A stretch of DNA of 5,840 bases from Actinomycetota bacterium. GTDB lineage: Bacteria > Actinomycetota > UBA4738 > HRBIN12. The translations under genes and the position numbers were made by a program. Each line of letters opens with the position of its first letter. Position 1 is the stretch's first letter. The notes below the pieces were generated by a model that had not been told where the DNA came from, made no database searches, and saw only the letters and a list, made by a program, of their open reading frames with translations. This document shows positions 5,310 to 5,840 of the stretch, one piece after another. The stretch lies in assembly GCA_005885325.1 (NCBI GenBank), contig VAYX01000150.1, forward strand, positions 1-5,840. Direction: 5' to 3'.

Positions 5310-5840
5310 ATGCCGAGTCAGCAAAAGGTCGAGAAGGTCGCCCAGCTGAAGGAGCGGATCAGCAGCTCTCAGGCCCTCCTATTGGCGGAGTACCGGGGCC
5401 TGAGCGTGCAGGATGCCACGGAGCTCCGCCGGTCCCTCGGCCAGGACACCCGGTTCTTGGTGGTCAAGAACACTCTGATGAGGCGGGCGGCCGGCGAGGC
5501 GGGCGTCGCCGAGCTCGAGCGACTGCTGGAGGGCCCCACCGCCGTCGCCTTCGTGGCCGGCGATCCGGTGGCGGCGGCCAAGCGGGTCGTCGAGGCGGCC
5601 AAGCGGTTCCCCGCACTCGCCCTGAAGGGTGCGTACATGGAAGGGCGCGTGCTGGGCCCCGACGAGGCTCGTGGCCTGGCCGAGCTCGAGTCGCGCGAGG
5701 TCATGCTGTCGAGGCTCGCGGGCGCCCTCAAGGCCGAGATGTCCCGGGCCGCTGGCATGTTCCAGGCCCTCCAGGGCCAGTTCCTGTCGCTGCTCGAGGC
5801 GTACAAGGAGAAGGTCCCCTCCGGCGAGGAAGCCGCTGCC
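5310..5840 (+). CDS. rplJ: Large-subunit ribosomal protein L10, 3' end outside the window
   Basis: L10 binds 23S rRNA and anchors the L7/L12 dimers of the ribosomal stalk, which recruit translation GTPases. The window holds 177 codons with no stop; L10 is usually about 165-180 residues, so only a short tail is missing. The start MPSQQKVEKVAQLKERI is typical. Family hallmarks follow: LLAEYRGLSVQDATELRRSL (about 24-43), the RNA-binding VVKNTLMRRA (about 50-59), EGPTAVAF (about 72-79) and LKGAYMEGRVL (about 107-117). The C-terminal helix, from about LAGALKAEMSRAAGMF to LLEAYKEKV, is the part that binds L7/L12 dimers. A good Shine-Dalgarno site precedes the ATG, and the upstream RNA leader and terminator indicate autoregulation. 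rplL normally follows and should lie just past the window edge. Confidence 0.97.
   Translation, partial: MPSQQKVEKVAQLKERISSSQALLLAEYRGLSVQDATELRRSLGQDTRFLVVKNTLMRRAAGEAGVAELERLLEGPTAVAFVAGDPVAAAKRVVEAAKRFPALALKGAYMEGRVLGPDEARGLAELESREVMLSRLAGALKAEMSRAAGMFQALQGQFLSLLEAYKEKVPSGEEAAA

Overview
The window comes from a high-GC bacterium, most likely an actinobacterium (Actinomycetota). The clues are the strong G/C bias at third codon positions, the two secreted repeat proteins, the C-terminal PxKF-type domain of the second one, and the style of the L10 sequence and its leader. The genus cannot be read from the sequence. All three genes are on the + strand.

Positions 2-1843 hold a collagen-like protein whose true start lies upstream of the window. 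The first bases encode the end of a hydrophobic signal or anchor segment. Then come 168 Gly-X-Y triplets, broken once, dominated by Gly-Ala-Thr, and a compact C-terminal domain of about 83 residues with two cysteines. After a 166-base gap, positions 2010-5165 encode a secreted protein of 1051 residues: a signal peptide, nine tandem bacterial Ig-like domains of the Big_3-type family, and a C-terminal PxKF-type domain. It has no sortase signal and no membrane anchor. Both look like extracellular stalk, matrix or adhesin proteins. A joint surface structure is only inferred from their adjacency.

Positions 5166-5309 form a classic regulatory leader: a probable extended -10 promoter, an RNA fold that matches the ribosomal protein L10 leader, a near-perfect intrinsic terminator, and a Shine-Dalgarno site. 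From 5310 to the window end is rplJ (ribosomal protein L10), nearly complete but cut off by the window edge. The leader lets L10, as the L10-L7/L12 complex, repress its own operon. The terminator would also stop read-through from the surface-protein gene into the ribosomal operon.

The sequence gives no clear support for a wholly new system. The points most worth following are the surface-protein pair lodged directly upstream of a ribosomal protein operon, the alternative pairings in the L10 leader (including one that would mask the rplJ ribosome binding site), and the signs of recent internal duplication in the collagen gene.
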